DNA of 52,018 nucleotides from Ruminococcus sp. (GCA_021199305.1 JAJQIH010000003.1:1-52018); one strand, 5' to 3'; positions 43,032 through 51,907 are shown, counted from the stretch's first letter. Program-made: numbers and translations. The notes: generated by a model not told the origin, from the sequence alone.

Positions 43032-44597
43032 TTAAAGCAGCGATCCGAAGACCTTTATTATCGAGCCTAAAAGACGTGAGAAGATGTTCTTGTTTACGTC
43101 CTTTAAGGTAAGCTCCTTGCAGCTTTTAAGTGTTGTTAAAAAGTCCGCTTTTACATCACTTACTGCTGGCGAATCGTACATAAAAACTGCGTCCTCAAAA
43201 TGCAGATAAAGGCTCCGAAAGTCTGTGTTTATCGTTCCGACGACCGCTTTTTTGTCGTCCGATACAAAGTTTTTAGCGTGAACAAAACCTGGCGTATAGC
43301 TGTAAAACTTGACTCCGCAGGGTAAAAGCTCTCTGTAGTAGCACATAGACATCTGGTGAACATACCACTTGTCGTAAATTCCAGGCACTATTATTTTTAC
43401 GTCAACTCCGCTTTTTGCGGCAAACGCCAAAGCAGTTACAAGCTCGTTATCAATTACAAAATACGGAGCGGTAATATAAACGTAATCCCTTGCCTTTGAA
43501 ATTATATCAAGATAAACCGTTTTTCCAACAGTTTCAGAGTCGTTCGGGCAGTCGCCGTAAGGCTGAACAAAGCCGCTATTTTCACTTGCGAGATAAACCT
43601 TGTGTGGTCGGTAACGGTTATAGTCCTCGAAGTCCTTCTCATCAAGCTCCCACATCTGGAAAAACATTATAGCAAAGTTCCAGACAGCATCGCCCTTGAG
43701 CATTACTCCGGAGTCCTTCCAATGTCCGAAACGCACCTTCTTGTTTATATACTCGTCGGCTAAATTTATGCCGCCTGTAAAGGCTGTAGTTCCGTCAATT
43801 ACTACAATTTTTCTGTGGTCACGGTTATTTTGCTCGGAAGCTAAGAAGGGTCTGAACTTGTTAAACACCTTGCATTTTATACCGTTGTCGTTTAAGAATT
43901 TATCGTGTCCCCACGGCAGAATTGAAGCGCTTCCCATTCCGTCGTACATCAGGCGAACCTCAACTCCAGCGTTTGCCTTTTCAAGCAGTATTTGCAAAAT
44001 TGTACTCCATACTTCGCCCTCGTCGATTATAAAAAATTCCATCAGGATATAGTGCTGCGCCGCTTTAAGCTCTTCTATAAGCCGGGCATAAAGCTCCTCG
44101 CCAATTTTAAAATACTCAACGTCTGTATTTTTGTAAACAGGATAGCCTGCATAGTCGTTTATATAGCTCGAAAGACTTGCGCTATAGTGGTCCTCCTCAC
44201 GAAGCTCATCCATTACGCTTTTCTCCTGCGGCGTATAACGCTTTGTCTGCTTGTTTACAATATCAATGCGCTTTGCAAACCGAACTCGATTTATCTGTGC
44301 GTGAAGGTAAATATACGCCAGCGACATAAAGCCTGGCAGTACAACCATCGGAACAAGCCACGCTATCTTATATGACGGGTGGTCGTTTGAATTTACAATA
44401 AGCACCGCTATAACACCCGCTAAAACGGTCTGAATAGCGTACATTGCAGCAAAGCCGGAAACGGTACGGAAATACAAAAGTACAAACAAAAAAAGCTGAA
44501 GGACGAGCAAAATAACGACGGTGATTTTTCTTGAAAACGCCGACTGTACATAATATTTAAAGTCCTTTTGTGGAAGCTTCAACTTCATCTTCGCCAT
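43032..44597 (-). CDS. cls: cardiolipin synthase
   Basis: A 521-residue phospholipase D family enzyme. Two N-terminal membrane helices (about 20-40 and 44-64, with a third hydrophobic stretch near 80-100) precede two HKD motifs, His261 in HRKIVVIDGTTAFTGG and His440 in HAKNFVSDDKKAVVGT. Cls joins two phosphatidylglycerols to cardiolipin. It starts 23 bases after the acyl carrier protein and ends at a terminator, so it is the last gene of the MBOAT-FkbH-ACP unit. A related phosphatidyl-transfer reaction on another acceptor is possible in this context. Confidence 0.93.
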   Translation of the reverse strand: MAKMKLKLPQKDFKYYVQSAFSRKITVVILLVLQLFLFVLLYFRTVSGFAAMYAIQTVLAGVIAVLIVNSNDHPSYKIAWLVPMVVLPGFMSLAYIYLHAQINRVRFAKRIDIVNKQTKRYTPQEKSVMDELREEDHYSASLSSYINDYAGYPVYKNTDVEYFKIGEELYARLIEELKAAQHYILMEFFIIDEGEVWSTILQILLEKANAGVEVRLMYDGMGSASILPWGHDKFLNDNGIKCKVFNKFRPFLASEQNNRDHRKIVVIDGTTAFTGGINLADEYINKKVRFGHWKDSGVMLKGDAVWNFAIMFFQMWELDEKDFEDYNRYRPHKVYLASENSGFVQPYGDCPNDSETVGKTVYLDIISKARDYVYITAPYFVIDNELVTALAFAAKSGVDVKIIVPGIYDKWYVHQMSMCYYRELLPCGVKFYSYTPGFVHAKNFVSDDKKAVVGTINTDFRSLYLHFEDAVFMYDSPAVSDVKADFLTTLKSCKELTLKDVNKNIFSRLLGSIIKVFGSLL

Positions 44598-44620
44598 AAC
44601 AATCCTCTTGCTTTTAAATG

Positions 44621-44866
44621 CTATTTTTCTGTTCTTTCCTCTATAATGCTTATCATTTCTCCGACGTCGTTCATTCCTGAAACCTCGCCCATTTTAAAGC
44701 GAACGCCAAACTCGCTTTCAACCGCCGATATAAGGTTTATGTGCTCTATGCTATCCCAGTCCTCAATATCGTCAGCTGTAGTTTCCTCATCGACTTCAAT
44801 TTCATCGTCGTCGAAAACGTCCCTGAAAACCTCGTTCAAGCGATCTATTATATCCTGTCTGTCCAT
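44621..44866 (-). CDS. acyl carrier protein, stand-alone
   Basis: An 81-residue carrier protein. The 4'-phosphopantetheine attachment site is Ser39 in DWDSIEHINLI, and the protein is acidic with the expected four-helix pattern. It resembles pathway-specific carriers (DltC-like, or those in HAD-IIIC clusters) more than the fatty-acid AcpP, which usually has DSLDTVE. Its ATG lies 3 bases after the FkbH-like stop, and its ribosome site AAGGAG lies in the last codons of that gene, so the two are tightly coupled. It is the likely carrier of the group loaded by that protein. Confidence 0.92.
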   Translation of the reverse strand: MDRQDIIDRLNEVFRDVFDDDEIEVDEETTADDIEDWDSIEHINLISAVESEFGVRFKMGEVSGMNDVGEMISIIEERTEK

Positions 44867-44869
44867 AGT

Positions 44870-46648
44870 CTATTTCTCCTTCACATCAATTACCTTGTTC
44901 TTCGGCTGGTAAGAGCTTACTTCAAGCGACCACACAGTATTTCCGCTATCATCGCCTGAAATCTTATCAAAGCCGAAATCCTTATAGAGCGTCGCTACCA
45001 TTTTATTCTTCACCGTCGGATAATAATACCCGATTATTTTCTTTATTCCCATATCATACGCCTTTTTTACGAGTGTGTCAAGCATAGCGTATTCCATATC
45101 CCGCTTTAAAACTCTACAGCTCATAAGCCAAAGAATTATATCAAGCGCTCCGTTATTTATTTTTCCGATAACAACAGACACTATTCCGTTGTCGCCAAAC
45201 TTATCCCTTAGCCTTCCGCAAAGACGTATATAGTCGTTACTTTCAAAAACAGCTTCAATTTCAGGCTGCGTAAAACGCTTTGTCGTCAGGTTAAATTGAT
45301 TGCTCTTGTTTGTAAGCTGAGTTATGCGCTGTAAATCAATCGGCTTGAAATCGGCTATTTCCGCCGTCATTTCAAGGCTCGAAAGATAGTCGTTATAGCT
45401 TTGAAATTTTGCTCTTTGAATGTTTCTCTTAGCGTTCGCTTCGTACATTTCGCTTCGCTTCAGATCGTCATCTGAAAGGCTCGTTACCTCGAAAAATCCG
45501 CTTCGATCAAGCGTTTTTATATAGCTGTCAACGCTCTCTATCGGCGGTGCCTGAACGCCAAGCTGCGAGGAAACTATCATTCGCTCGGCTGGGTTATCGT
45601 CGACGAAAACAAAGCTTTCGGGTAAAAGTCCAAGCTCGTCGGCAGTATTCCTGATGTTTACGTCCTTTGGCTCCCAGTTTGCCTTAATGCTGATAAAGTC
45701 GTCTGCTGAAAGGGCGGCATCCGAATGGTTAAGTCCTGCGAGCGCATTTTCCTCGTCGTTTTTGGAAGCTGCCGTCAGCAAAACTCCTATATCCTTTTGC
45801 GCCTTTATGTATTCCTGGAACTCGTAATAGGCTTCCGCTTCGGCGGTTTCCTGTCCGATGACAATTTTGTCAACTCCGTCGTCGCCGACAACTCCTCCCC
45901 AGAGAGTGTTGTCAAGATCGAGCGCCAACGCTTTTTTGTTTCTGCCAAGAAACGACTTTATGATGTTTGCTATATTGTAGCAAAGAGTTGGAACAGCGTC
46001 AAGACAAAGGCTGTATTTATACATATACCACCACTTCGGCTCGCTCCATTTGGAAAGTCCGAAGTCTGCGGAAAGGTAATTTATATCGTTTATAAAAAAG
46101 CTCTGGTTGCACTCGGCGTATTCGTAAAACTTCAGGTTCAGCCTTGTTACAAAATTTGTAAGACCGTGAATGTCGCTTGCGTCCTTATTTCCTAAAAGCC
46201 TGTAGTACGGCTGCTCAAAGTTATTTTGTATAATTACTGCGCCAAAGTCAGCCTTCAGCTTTTCCCACATTTCCTCAAATCTCTTGTACTCGCTTTCGAG
46301 CAGAAGCGATACCTCGCTCTCGCTCATTTTTACGCTTACCCTTTCGGTAAAGTTACGAATGGATGTGTGAATATACACGATGTCGGGCGAAAACTCGTAC
46401 AGCTTTTCGTTTTCAAACATAACGTCCTGCCAGAACTGTGCGTATTCGCATTCGTAAAACTCAGGCTCAATTCCGACATTGAGCAGGAAAAGCTCTAAAA
46501 TTGACGTTATATCGCTGGTCGTTGAGCCGCCTAATACAGCGATTTTCTTTTTTATTCTATTGTCGCCTGTTGCCAGAAGCTCCCTTTTGAGTCTTTTTCT
46601 TTTCTTTAATATCAGGCCGCTGTCAAACGGGTATTCAAGCTCTGTCAT
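44870..46648 (-). CDS. FkbH-like HAD-IIIC family protein (predicted acyl loading onto ACP)
   Basis: A 592-residue protein with three parts. Residues 1-230 form an SGNH-like N-terminal domain (IAVLGGSTTSDI). Residues 235-390 form a HAD-IIIC phosphatase domain with motif I ALDLDNTLWGGVVGDDG, catalytic Asp244 and Asp246, and VFVDDNPAER. Residues 400-575 form a GNAT-like domain (NKSNQFNLTTKRFTQPEI). FkbH relatives in polyketide pathways dephosphorylate 1,3-bisphosphoglycerate and attach the glyceryl group to a carrier protein. The carrier gene is directly downstream. GGGAG precedes the ATG. The substrate here is inferred, not shown. Confidence 0.9.
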   Translation of the reverse strand: MTELEYPFDSGLILKKRKRLKRELLATGDNRIKKKIAVLGGSTTSDITSILELFLLNVGIEPEFYECEYAQFWQDVMFENEKLYEFSPDIVYIHTSIRNFTERVSVKMSESEVSLLLESEYKRFEEMWEKLKADFGAVIIQNNFEQPYYRLLGNKDASDIHGLTNFVTRLNLKFYEYAECNQSFFINDINYLSADFGLSKWSEPKWWYMYKYSLCLDAVPTLCYNIANIIKSFLGRNKKALALDLDNTLWGGVVGDDGVDKIVIGQETAEAEAYYEFQEYIKAQKDIGVLLTAASKNDEENALAGLNHSDAALSADDFISIKANWEPKDVNIRNTADELGLLPESFVFVDDNPAERMIVSSQLGVQAPPIESVDSYIKTLDRSGFFEVTSLSDDDLKRSEMYEANAKRNIQRAKFQSYNDYLSSLEMTAEIADFKPIDLQRITQLTNKSNQFNLTTKRFTQPEIEAVFESNDYIRLCGRLRDKFGDNGIVSVVIGKINNGALDIILWLMSCRVLKRDMEYAMLDTLVKKAYDMGIKKIIGYYYPTVKNKMVATLYKDFGFDKISGDDSGNTVWSLEVSSYQPKNKVIDVKEK

Positions 46649-46675
46649 TTGTATCTCCCACCTTGAAAAACTAAC

Positions 46676-47341
46676 TTATTCGTCTGAAGCGGCTGTCGTT
46701 TCGGCAACCTCTACGGTAGTGGTTTCCTCCTTGTTTGCCGTTGTGAAGGTTACGGCAGTAGCGCTTGTAATCTCTTTACTGTCGTCAAATGTTTCGTGCG
46801 TTACCGAGCTTGAACCTGAGCTTTGAATGGTCGTATTGTTCAGGCTGAAGCCAAAAAGCGAGGAAAAGCGGTTTGCAATTTCCTTAAGCTCCTCCCTGTT
46901 AGGGGTGGTGTCGGTAAAGTAGGTGTCTACGTCCTCGGTATACTCTCCGCTGAAGTAAAGCTCCAGCGAAAATGACGGAAGCTCAGCGTAGTTTCTGTTT
47001 TCACTTTCCATAAAACCGCTCGGCCGCTCAAGCACCAGAAGATACACAATAATTGATACAAATATCGCCGCTATGAAAATAATATTGAAAAGAGAAAACG
47101 CTCTTTCGTGTCCGTTGAATTTAAGCTCAGGCTGTTTAGCTTTCCTGCTCTTTTTAGCCTTGCCCCCGACCTTTACATCAGCGCTCTTATCAGGCTTTTT
47201 TGCCTTACTTTTGAGCTTTACATCATCTGAGCTTTTAAGTGCTGAGTTTACCGACTTTAAATCAACGCTTTTCTTTTCATGTATTATTCCGTCAACGGAG
47301 GTAACCTCTATATTCTTTTGTTGTTTTTTATTGTCGCTCAT
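46676..47341 (-). CDS. DHHW-like membrane protein lacking the catalytic domain
   Basis: A 221-residue protein with a Lys/Ser-rich cytoplasmic N-terminus (about 1-85), one membrane helix (about 88-110) and the segment ENRNYAELPSFSLELYFSGEYTEDVDTYFTDTTPNRE, quoted here by its ends ENRNYAELPSFS and DTYFTDTTPNRE, that is typical of the N-terminus of DHHW/AlgJ-type partners of MBOAT enzymes. Those proteins usually continue with an SGNH esterase-like domain to about 380 residues. Here a Ser/Thr-rich tail follows and the frame stops. The stop TAA is clear and only 27 bases separate it from the next gene, so no lost remainder is present. Confidence 0.7.
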   Translation of the reverse strand: MSDNKKQQKNIEVTSVDGIIHEKKSVDLKSVNSALKSSDDVKLKSKAKKPDKSADVKVGGKAKKSRKAKQPELKFNGHERAFSLFNIIFIAAIFVSIIVYLLVLERPSGFMESENRNYAELPSFSLELYFSGEYTEDVDTYFTDTTPNREELKEIANRFSSLFGFSLNNTTIQSSGSSSVTHETFDDSKEITSATAVTFTTANKEETTTVEVAETTAASDE

Positions 47342-47353
47342 TTCTTATTCCCT

Positions 47354-48775
47354 TTAAAATCTGAAATACAAAAACGGATGTACCGTACTCGTTACAAGCA
47401 TTATGCTCGACATAACCAAAATTGCTCCGTTGCATATTACTCCTGCGCCGTTGACAATGTAATATGAAGCCTTGAATTTTGACGCCAGCTTCTTTATAGA
47501 GTCAATAACAGGGAAGCTCAATATTATTGCCGCCACCATTAAGAATATGTACTGAAGCATAAGCGTTTCGCTCTTCGAGTCGATAAGCTTGTTGCCGCCC
47601 GCACAAACGAGATTTTTAAAGAACAGTCCCAGCTTGTCAAACGATTCAAAATAGAATATTCCAAATCCGATAGTTATTACAAGCTTGCTGTAAATGTGCG
47701 TTATCACAGCAGGGATTTTCTTCAGCCGCTTCTTTCCAATCTTTGTTTCAATCAGAATGAATACGCCCCAGTAAAGTCCCCAGATTATAAAGTTCCAGCT
47801 CGCTCCGTGCCAGAGCCCTGTACAGAACCATACTAAAAACAGGTTAAGATACTGCCGCCTTTTTCCGAATATCGGCAGGTAGAAAAGATAATCTCTGAAA
47901 AAGCTTCCGAGAGAAATGTGCCAACGCTGCCAGAACTCCGTTATATTTCTGCACATAAACGGGTGGTTGAAGTTTTCGTTAAAGTGGAAGCCGAAAATTC
48001 TTCCTAAGCCTATTGCTATATCGCTGTAGCCTGAAAAATCAAAATAGTACCAGAGTCCGACAGCTATCGCTCCGTACCACGTTCCAGCGGCGGAAAGTCC
48101 GCTCAGTGCCGCATAGCCGCTTGACGAGTCGCCGAAAAGTCCGGTAACCAAAAGACTTAAATTGTCAGCTATCAGAACCTTTTTGCCAAGTCCTATACAA
48201 ATTCTCGAAATTCCCTCTGAAATATCAAGAGCGGTTGTGTGTCTGCAATTTATCTCCTGCTCAACAGTTGCGTATCGGACGATTGGTCCTGCAACAAGCT
48301 GAGGGAACAAAGAAACATACATCAGGAAGTTCAGAAAGCTCTTCTGGGTTTTTACCTTTCCCCAGTAGCAATCTATCGTGTAGGAGATTGTCTGGAAGGT
48401 ATAAAAGCTTATACCGATTGGCAGCTCGATTGAAGGAACAGGAATTGAAAGTCCTGTAAAGTAATTTATGTTCTCTACAAAGAAGCCTGAATACTTAAAG
48501 ACAAACAACAGTCCGAGATTTATTATAAGCGACGACGCAAGCGCAAGCTTTGCGCCAAGCTTACCTCTGTATCTGTCAATCATTCTGCCGTTTATGTAAT
48601 CTACCAATGCGCTGAAAACCAGAAGACAAACGCAGATTGGCTCTCCCCATGCGTAGAATATGAGCGAGAACACTATCAGCACAAGATTTCTCCATACCGT
48701 TTTTTTACAAACAAAGTAAAAGATCAGACAGATTGGAAGGAATATGTATAGAAAAAACAAGTCTGCAAAAATCAA
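47354..48775 (-). CDS. MBOAT family O-acyltransferase (DltB/AlgI type)
   Basis: A 473-residue polytopic enzyme with 10 or more membrane helices. AlgI/DltB family hallmarks are YWGKVKTQKSFLNFLMYVSLFPQLVAGPIVR, recognised by its end SLFPQLVAGPIVR, ITEFWQRWHISLGSFFRDYLF, and the catalytic His323 in CTGLWHGASWNFIIWG. It would transfer an acyl group across the membrane to a surface acceptor. The start codon is TTG at 48775, with AAAGGAG 8 bases upstream. It opens the unit MBOAT, DHHW stub, FkbH-like, ACP, Cls, which ends at the terminator at 42979. A terminator of the preceding gene lies just upstream, so its promoter must be very near; I see no good one. Confidence 0.93.
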   Translation of the reverse strand: MIFADLFFLYIFLPICLIFYFVCKKTVWRNLVLIVFSLIFYAWGEPICVCLLVFSALVDYINGRMIDRYRGKLGAKLALASSLIINLGLLFVFKYSGFFVENINYFTGLSIPVPSIELPIGISFYTFQTISYTIDCYWGKVKTQKSFLNFLMYVSLFPQLVAGPIVRYATVEQEINCRHTTALDISEGISRICIGLGKKVLIADNLSLLVTGLFGDSSSGYAALSGLSAAGTWYGAIAVGLWYYFDFSGYSDIAIGLGRIFGFHFNENFNHPFMCRNITEFWQRWHISLGSFFRDYLFYLPIFGKRRQYLNLFLVWFCTGLWHGASWNFIIWGLYWGVFILIETKIGKKRLKKIPAVITHIYSKLVITIGFGIFYFESFDKLGLFFKNLVCAGGNKLIDSKSETLMLQYIFLMVAAIILSFPVIDSIKKLASKFKASYYIVNGAGVICNGAILVMSSIMLVTSTVHPFLYFRF

Positions 48776-48813
48776 TTTTCGCTCTCCTTTCAGCTCTTAA
48801 TCTCTGACAACTA

Positions 48814-48838
48814 GCAAAAAGTCCGCAATGCGCGGACA
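48814..48838 (-). terminator. terminator after the 192-residue membrane protein
   Basis: On the minus strand GTCCGC (48832-48837) pairs with GCGGAC (48821-48826) around a 5-base loop, followed by TTTTTG. Stem is short but GC-rich. Confidence 0.75.
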
Positions 48839-48839
48839 A

Positions 48840-49418
48840 TTAGTCGACAATGCTCTTGACTGGCGCATTATCTCTTTCTTTCTTGGTGATTCTGTTTCTG
48901 TTTATAAATTTAATAACTGTAATTACCACAAGCACAAATGAAATAAGTACAAGTATACCAATCGGATAGTACCAGATTTTATACTTGTTGTCGAGGTCAA
49001 TTTCTCCGCTTTCGGTAACTCTGTCCGCCGCAAATTTAATAACCCGATTGTAGGCAACATATATATACAGACAGGTACCCACCAATATCGGTATAAAGCT
49101 CAATATGTATTTTTTGAAAAATGCCAGAACAAGTCCCAAAACCATAAAGAGAATGCCCACGAGCATCATATTTGCGCTCGCCATAGTAAGCGCTCCCTCT
49201 TCGGTAACGGACATAGCGCCGATATATACGCCGACTACAGTAATGCCGCCGTAGAAAAGTCCGGAATACAAAAACGACGCCAGCATTAAAAGCTTAAGAA
49301 ACAAGTATATAAAGGATTCCCTTTTCATAAACTTTTTAGCTTCAGCTGAGTTTTTTGCTTCTTTTGTCTTTTCCCTTTCAGCTTCGTGCTGTTTGCTTAG
49401 TCTGTTGCCTTTTGACAT
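48840..49418 (-). CDS. membrane protein of unknown function
   Basis: A 192-residue protein with a charged N-terminus rich in Lys and Glu (about 1-32), four membrane helices (about 36-58, 62-82, 88-108 and 150-172) and a Lys/Arg-rich cytoplasmic end. No family is recognised. AGAGGTG lies before the ATG and a good promoter lies just upstream (49444-49472). It is separated from the MBOAT unit by a terminator and is divergent from spoIVB. Confidence 0.75.
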   Translation of the reverse strand: MSKGNRLSKQHEAEREKTKEAKNSAEAKKFMKRESFIYLFLKLLMLASFLYSGLFYGGITVVGVYIGAMSVTEEGALTMASANMMLVGILFMVLGLVLAFFKKYILSFIPILVGTCLYIYVAYNRVIKFAADRVTESGEIDLDNKYKIWYYPIGILVLISFVLVVITVIKFINRNRITKKERDNAPVKSIVD

Positions 49419-49443
49419 TTTTCATTCACCTCTTGATTTTAAC

Positions 49444-49472
49444 ATTTTACCATATATCCACGCTTTTTTCAA
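49444..49472 (-). promoter_or_regulatory. promoter of the 192-residue membrane protein
   Basis: On the minus strand TTGAAA (49467-49472), 17-base spacer, TAAAAT (49444-49449), about 25 bases before the gene. Confidence 0.75.
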
Positions 49473-49659
49473 GGGCAATATGCGTCCGTCAAAGGGAAAA
49501 TTTCAGCTGGCAGTCTGTTGGAAAAAATTTCCCAGCCAAACTCTGAAACAGAGTTCTGGCAAAGTAAAACCCATTGAAAAAATTGCTTCGTTTAATCCGT
49601 CACGCAAGAGAGATTATACTAAGGACGCGTCAAAAAATCCAAAAGGAAAGGAGAAAAGA

Positions 49660-50862
49660 ATGAAAAGAGCCATTAAAGCTGTTTTATTAACGCTGATGAT
49701 TTTTGTAATTATTATGCTTTCTCTCGCCAGCTTTTATTCAAGCTCATTGCCAAAAAAGCTATATTACGAATCGTCAGGCGACCTTAATTTGTCTCCTTTT
49801 TTGTCGCTGTCAGACTCAGGCTGTGCTGCCGCTTCAACCTCGTCAAACAGGACCGCCACCGTAAAGCTTTGCAATATTTTTCCCATTGGCGAAACGGAGC
49901 TTATAAAAACTGAAAGGCCGTGCGTTGTAGCGTCGGGCACTCCAGTCGGAATAAAGCTTTTGTCTAAAGGAGTTTTGGTTATAAAGCTCGGCGAGGTTGA
50001 CGGGGTAAGTCCTGCAAAGGAAGCAGGAATTTGCGTCGGCGACGTTATTTTATCGGTCGACGGAAAAGAAATAACCTCAAACGAGGATATTGAAAGCGCT
50101 GTAAAAAATGCCGCTTCAAGTGAAATTTCCGTTCAGCTTATCCACGAAAATAAGGAAAAAACTGTAATCCTGAAGCCTGCATTATCAAAACAGGACGGCT
50201 GTAATAAAGCAGGTCTTTGGGTCAGGGATTCGTCCGCTGGAATCGGCACGCTTACCTTTTATTGCCCCGAAAGCAAAGGCTTCGCAGGACTGGGGCACCC
50301 GATTTGCGACGCCGACACAAACGAGCTGTTCGACATCTCTTCGGGAAGCATTTGCCAGACGAAAATCACAGGCTACAAAAAGGCGACCGACTCAACTCCA
50401 GGCGCTCTTGAAGGGCAATTTATCAGCGGCAAAACAAACGGCGAAATTTTATCAAACTGCGACTGCGGAATATACGGCTCGCTGTCGTCCGACATAAGCC
50501 AGAGCGAAACCATTCCAATAGCCTTCAAGCAGGAGGTTGAAAAGGGCGACGCTCAGATTCTTACAACCATCGACGGCACTACTCCAAAGTATTATTCCTG
50601 TAAAATAGAACAAATAACCACAGACGGCACAAAAAATCTTGTAATACGAATTACAGACCCCTCTCTTCTTAAAAAGACTGGCGGAATTTTACAGGGAATG
50701 AGCGGCAGTCCGATAATTCAGAACGGCAGACTCGTGGGTGCGGTAACTCACGTAATGCTTGAATCAAGCGATATGGGATACGGCATTTTCGCCGAAACTA
50801 TGTACAACGAGCTTGAACAAATCATGTCAGCTCAAACCAACACGTTAAAGCTTGCTTCATAA
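49660..50862 (+). CDS. spoIVB: SpoIVB peptidase (sporulation signalling protease)
   Basis: A 400-residue S55 serine peptidase. A signal-anchor segment covers about 6-28. A PDZ domain lies at about 105-175 (KEAGICVGDVILSVDG). The peptidase domain has the catalytic His213 in GLGHPICD and Ser350 in GMSGSPI. The ATG at 49660 is chosen because AAAGGAGA lies 8 bases upstream; the frame extends upstream without a plausible start and overlaps the divergent gene. In B. subtilis SpoIVB is secreted from the forespore and triggers processing of pro-sigma-K through SpoIVFA. Its presence strongly supports spore formation. Confidence 0.95.
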   Translation: MKRAIKAVLLTLMIFVIIMLSLASFYSSSLPKKLYYESSGDLNLSPFLSLSDSGCAAASTSSNRTATVKLCNIFPIGETELIKTERPCVVASGTPVGIKLLSKGVLVIKLGEVDGVSPAKEAGICVGDVILSVDGKEITSNEDIESAVKNAASSEISVQLIHENKEKTVILKPALSKQDGCNKAGLWVRDSSAGIGTLTFYCPESKGFAGLGHPICDADTNELFDISSGSICQTKITGYKKATDSTPGALEGQFISGKTNGEILSNCDCGIYGSLSSDISQSETIPIAFKQEVEKGDAQILTTIDGTTPKYYSCKIEQITTDGTKNLVIRITDPSLLKKTGGILQGMSGSPIIQNGRLVGAVTHVMLESSDMGYGIFAETMYNELEQIMSAQTNTLKLAS

Positions 50863-50867
50863 AAATA

Positions 50868-50907
50868 AAGCCTTCGACAAATTCTGCCGAAGGCTTGTGC
50901 TTTTTTA
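50868..50907. terminator. terminator between spoIVB and the signal peptidase-like gene (bidirectional)
   Basis: AAGCCTTCG (50868-50876) and CGAAGGCTT (50888-50896) form a perfect 9-base stem, with an 11-base loop, followed by a six-T run. The convergent gene ends at 50909. Confidence 0.88.
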
Positions 50908-50908
50908 A

Positions 50909-51862
50909 TTATTCTTCAGGGTCTGTTTCTGCGATATGCTTTACAGCTTCCGCAACATCGTCGTCCGTTACAGGCTCAACAGGCTCCTCCGGAGCTGTAA
51001 CCTCTGGTGCAGGCGTATCAACATCGTCATCTGAAACCATAAACTGCGCCTTGAGCTTTTCGTTTTCCTCCTCGCAAAGGCGAAGCAGCTCCTCGATAGC
51101 TGTATTGCTCGCCGACTGCTTTAGCTCCTCCTTGATTTCAACTATTTCCTCAACAGGAGTAAGCGGCTCAGGATTTTCCTTTGTTTCTTCCTTTTCGACC
51201 TCTTTGAGAAGCTTTTCCTTTTCCTTTGTCAGACGCTCAACAACCTCAGTCTTTTCGGCTTCAATAGCTTCAACCTGCTTCTCAAGCTCTCTGACCTTTT
51301 CCTTGTGTCCAAGATACTGCTTTGCGTTTCTTCTTTGCTTCCACCAGGAATTAAGCGCAAAGAAAATTATTACAAGCAATAGCGGCGTCAATATCAAAAG
51401 CAGCATTCCCTGAGTTGTTCCACTCTGAACTATCGCCCAGCCTACAAAGTGATCCATAGTTTCCGCTACGCCGACAATCTGAGATGAATTTACAACAGTC
51501 GTACTTTCGCTGGAATCAAAGCCAACCTCGTACATTACAGCATCATTCTCGGTTATAATGTTTCTGAGACGTACAGCGACTGTGCCATAGGTTTTAACGT
51601 CGTCGACTACTATAACACTTCCCAAATCGTCCTGGGTCGGTACCTTATTTGTTATAAAAAGCAAAGTGTTTTGCTCGATGTCAGGCTCCATATCAGTAGT
51701 TCTTACAACATAAAGGCTTGTATCCGAAATTGACGGAGTTACGTTTTGATTTTTAAATACCAGCCTTACTGCAATAACCCAGAGTGACGCAAAAATCAAA
51801 ATTATAAGGCACAATATTCCAAACACCTTAAAGGGTGATGTCTTTTTTTCTTTTCTGGCCAT
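50909..51862 (-). CDS. signal peptidase I-like (SipW-type) protein without catalytic Ser; coiled-coil tail
   Basis: A 317-residue membrane protein. One membrane helix (about 14-36) is followed by a domain with the S26 peptidase pattern of the SipW type: RTTDMEPDIEQNTLLF in place of the usual SGSMEP, then DLGSVIVVDD, then GFDSSESTTVV and a second helix (about 152-172). At the position of the nucleophilic Ser the sequence has Asp57, so peptidase activity is unlikely. The C-terminal part (about 180-317) is a charged Glu/Lys coiled coil with an acidic Pro-rich end. GGGAGGG precedes the ATG. It may be a scaffold or inactive processing partner. The assignment to S26 is by motif resemblance only. 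Confidence 0.68.
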   Translation of the reverse strand: MARKEKKTSPFKVFGILCLIILIFASLWVIAVRLVFKNQNVTPSISDTSLYVVRTTDMEPDIEQNTLLFITNKVPTQDDLGSVIVVDDVKTYGTVAVRLRNIITENDAVMYEVGFDSSESTTVVNSSQIVGVAETMDHFVGWAIVQSGTTQGMLLLILTPLLLVIIFFALNSWWKQRRNAKQYLGHKEKVRELEKQVEAIEAEKTEVVERLTKEKEKLLKEVEKEETKENPEPLTPVEEIVEIKEELKQSASNTAIEELLRLCEEENEKLKAQFMVSDDDVDTPAPEVTAPEEPVEPVTDDDVAEAVKHIAETDPEE

Positions 51863-51907
51863 TTTTATTTCCCTCCCGAATTTTTTACTTTTTTAATACT
51901 CAAAAAT

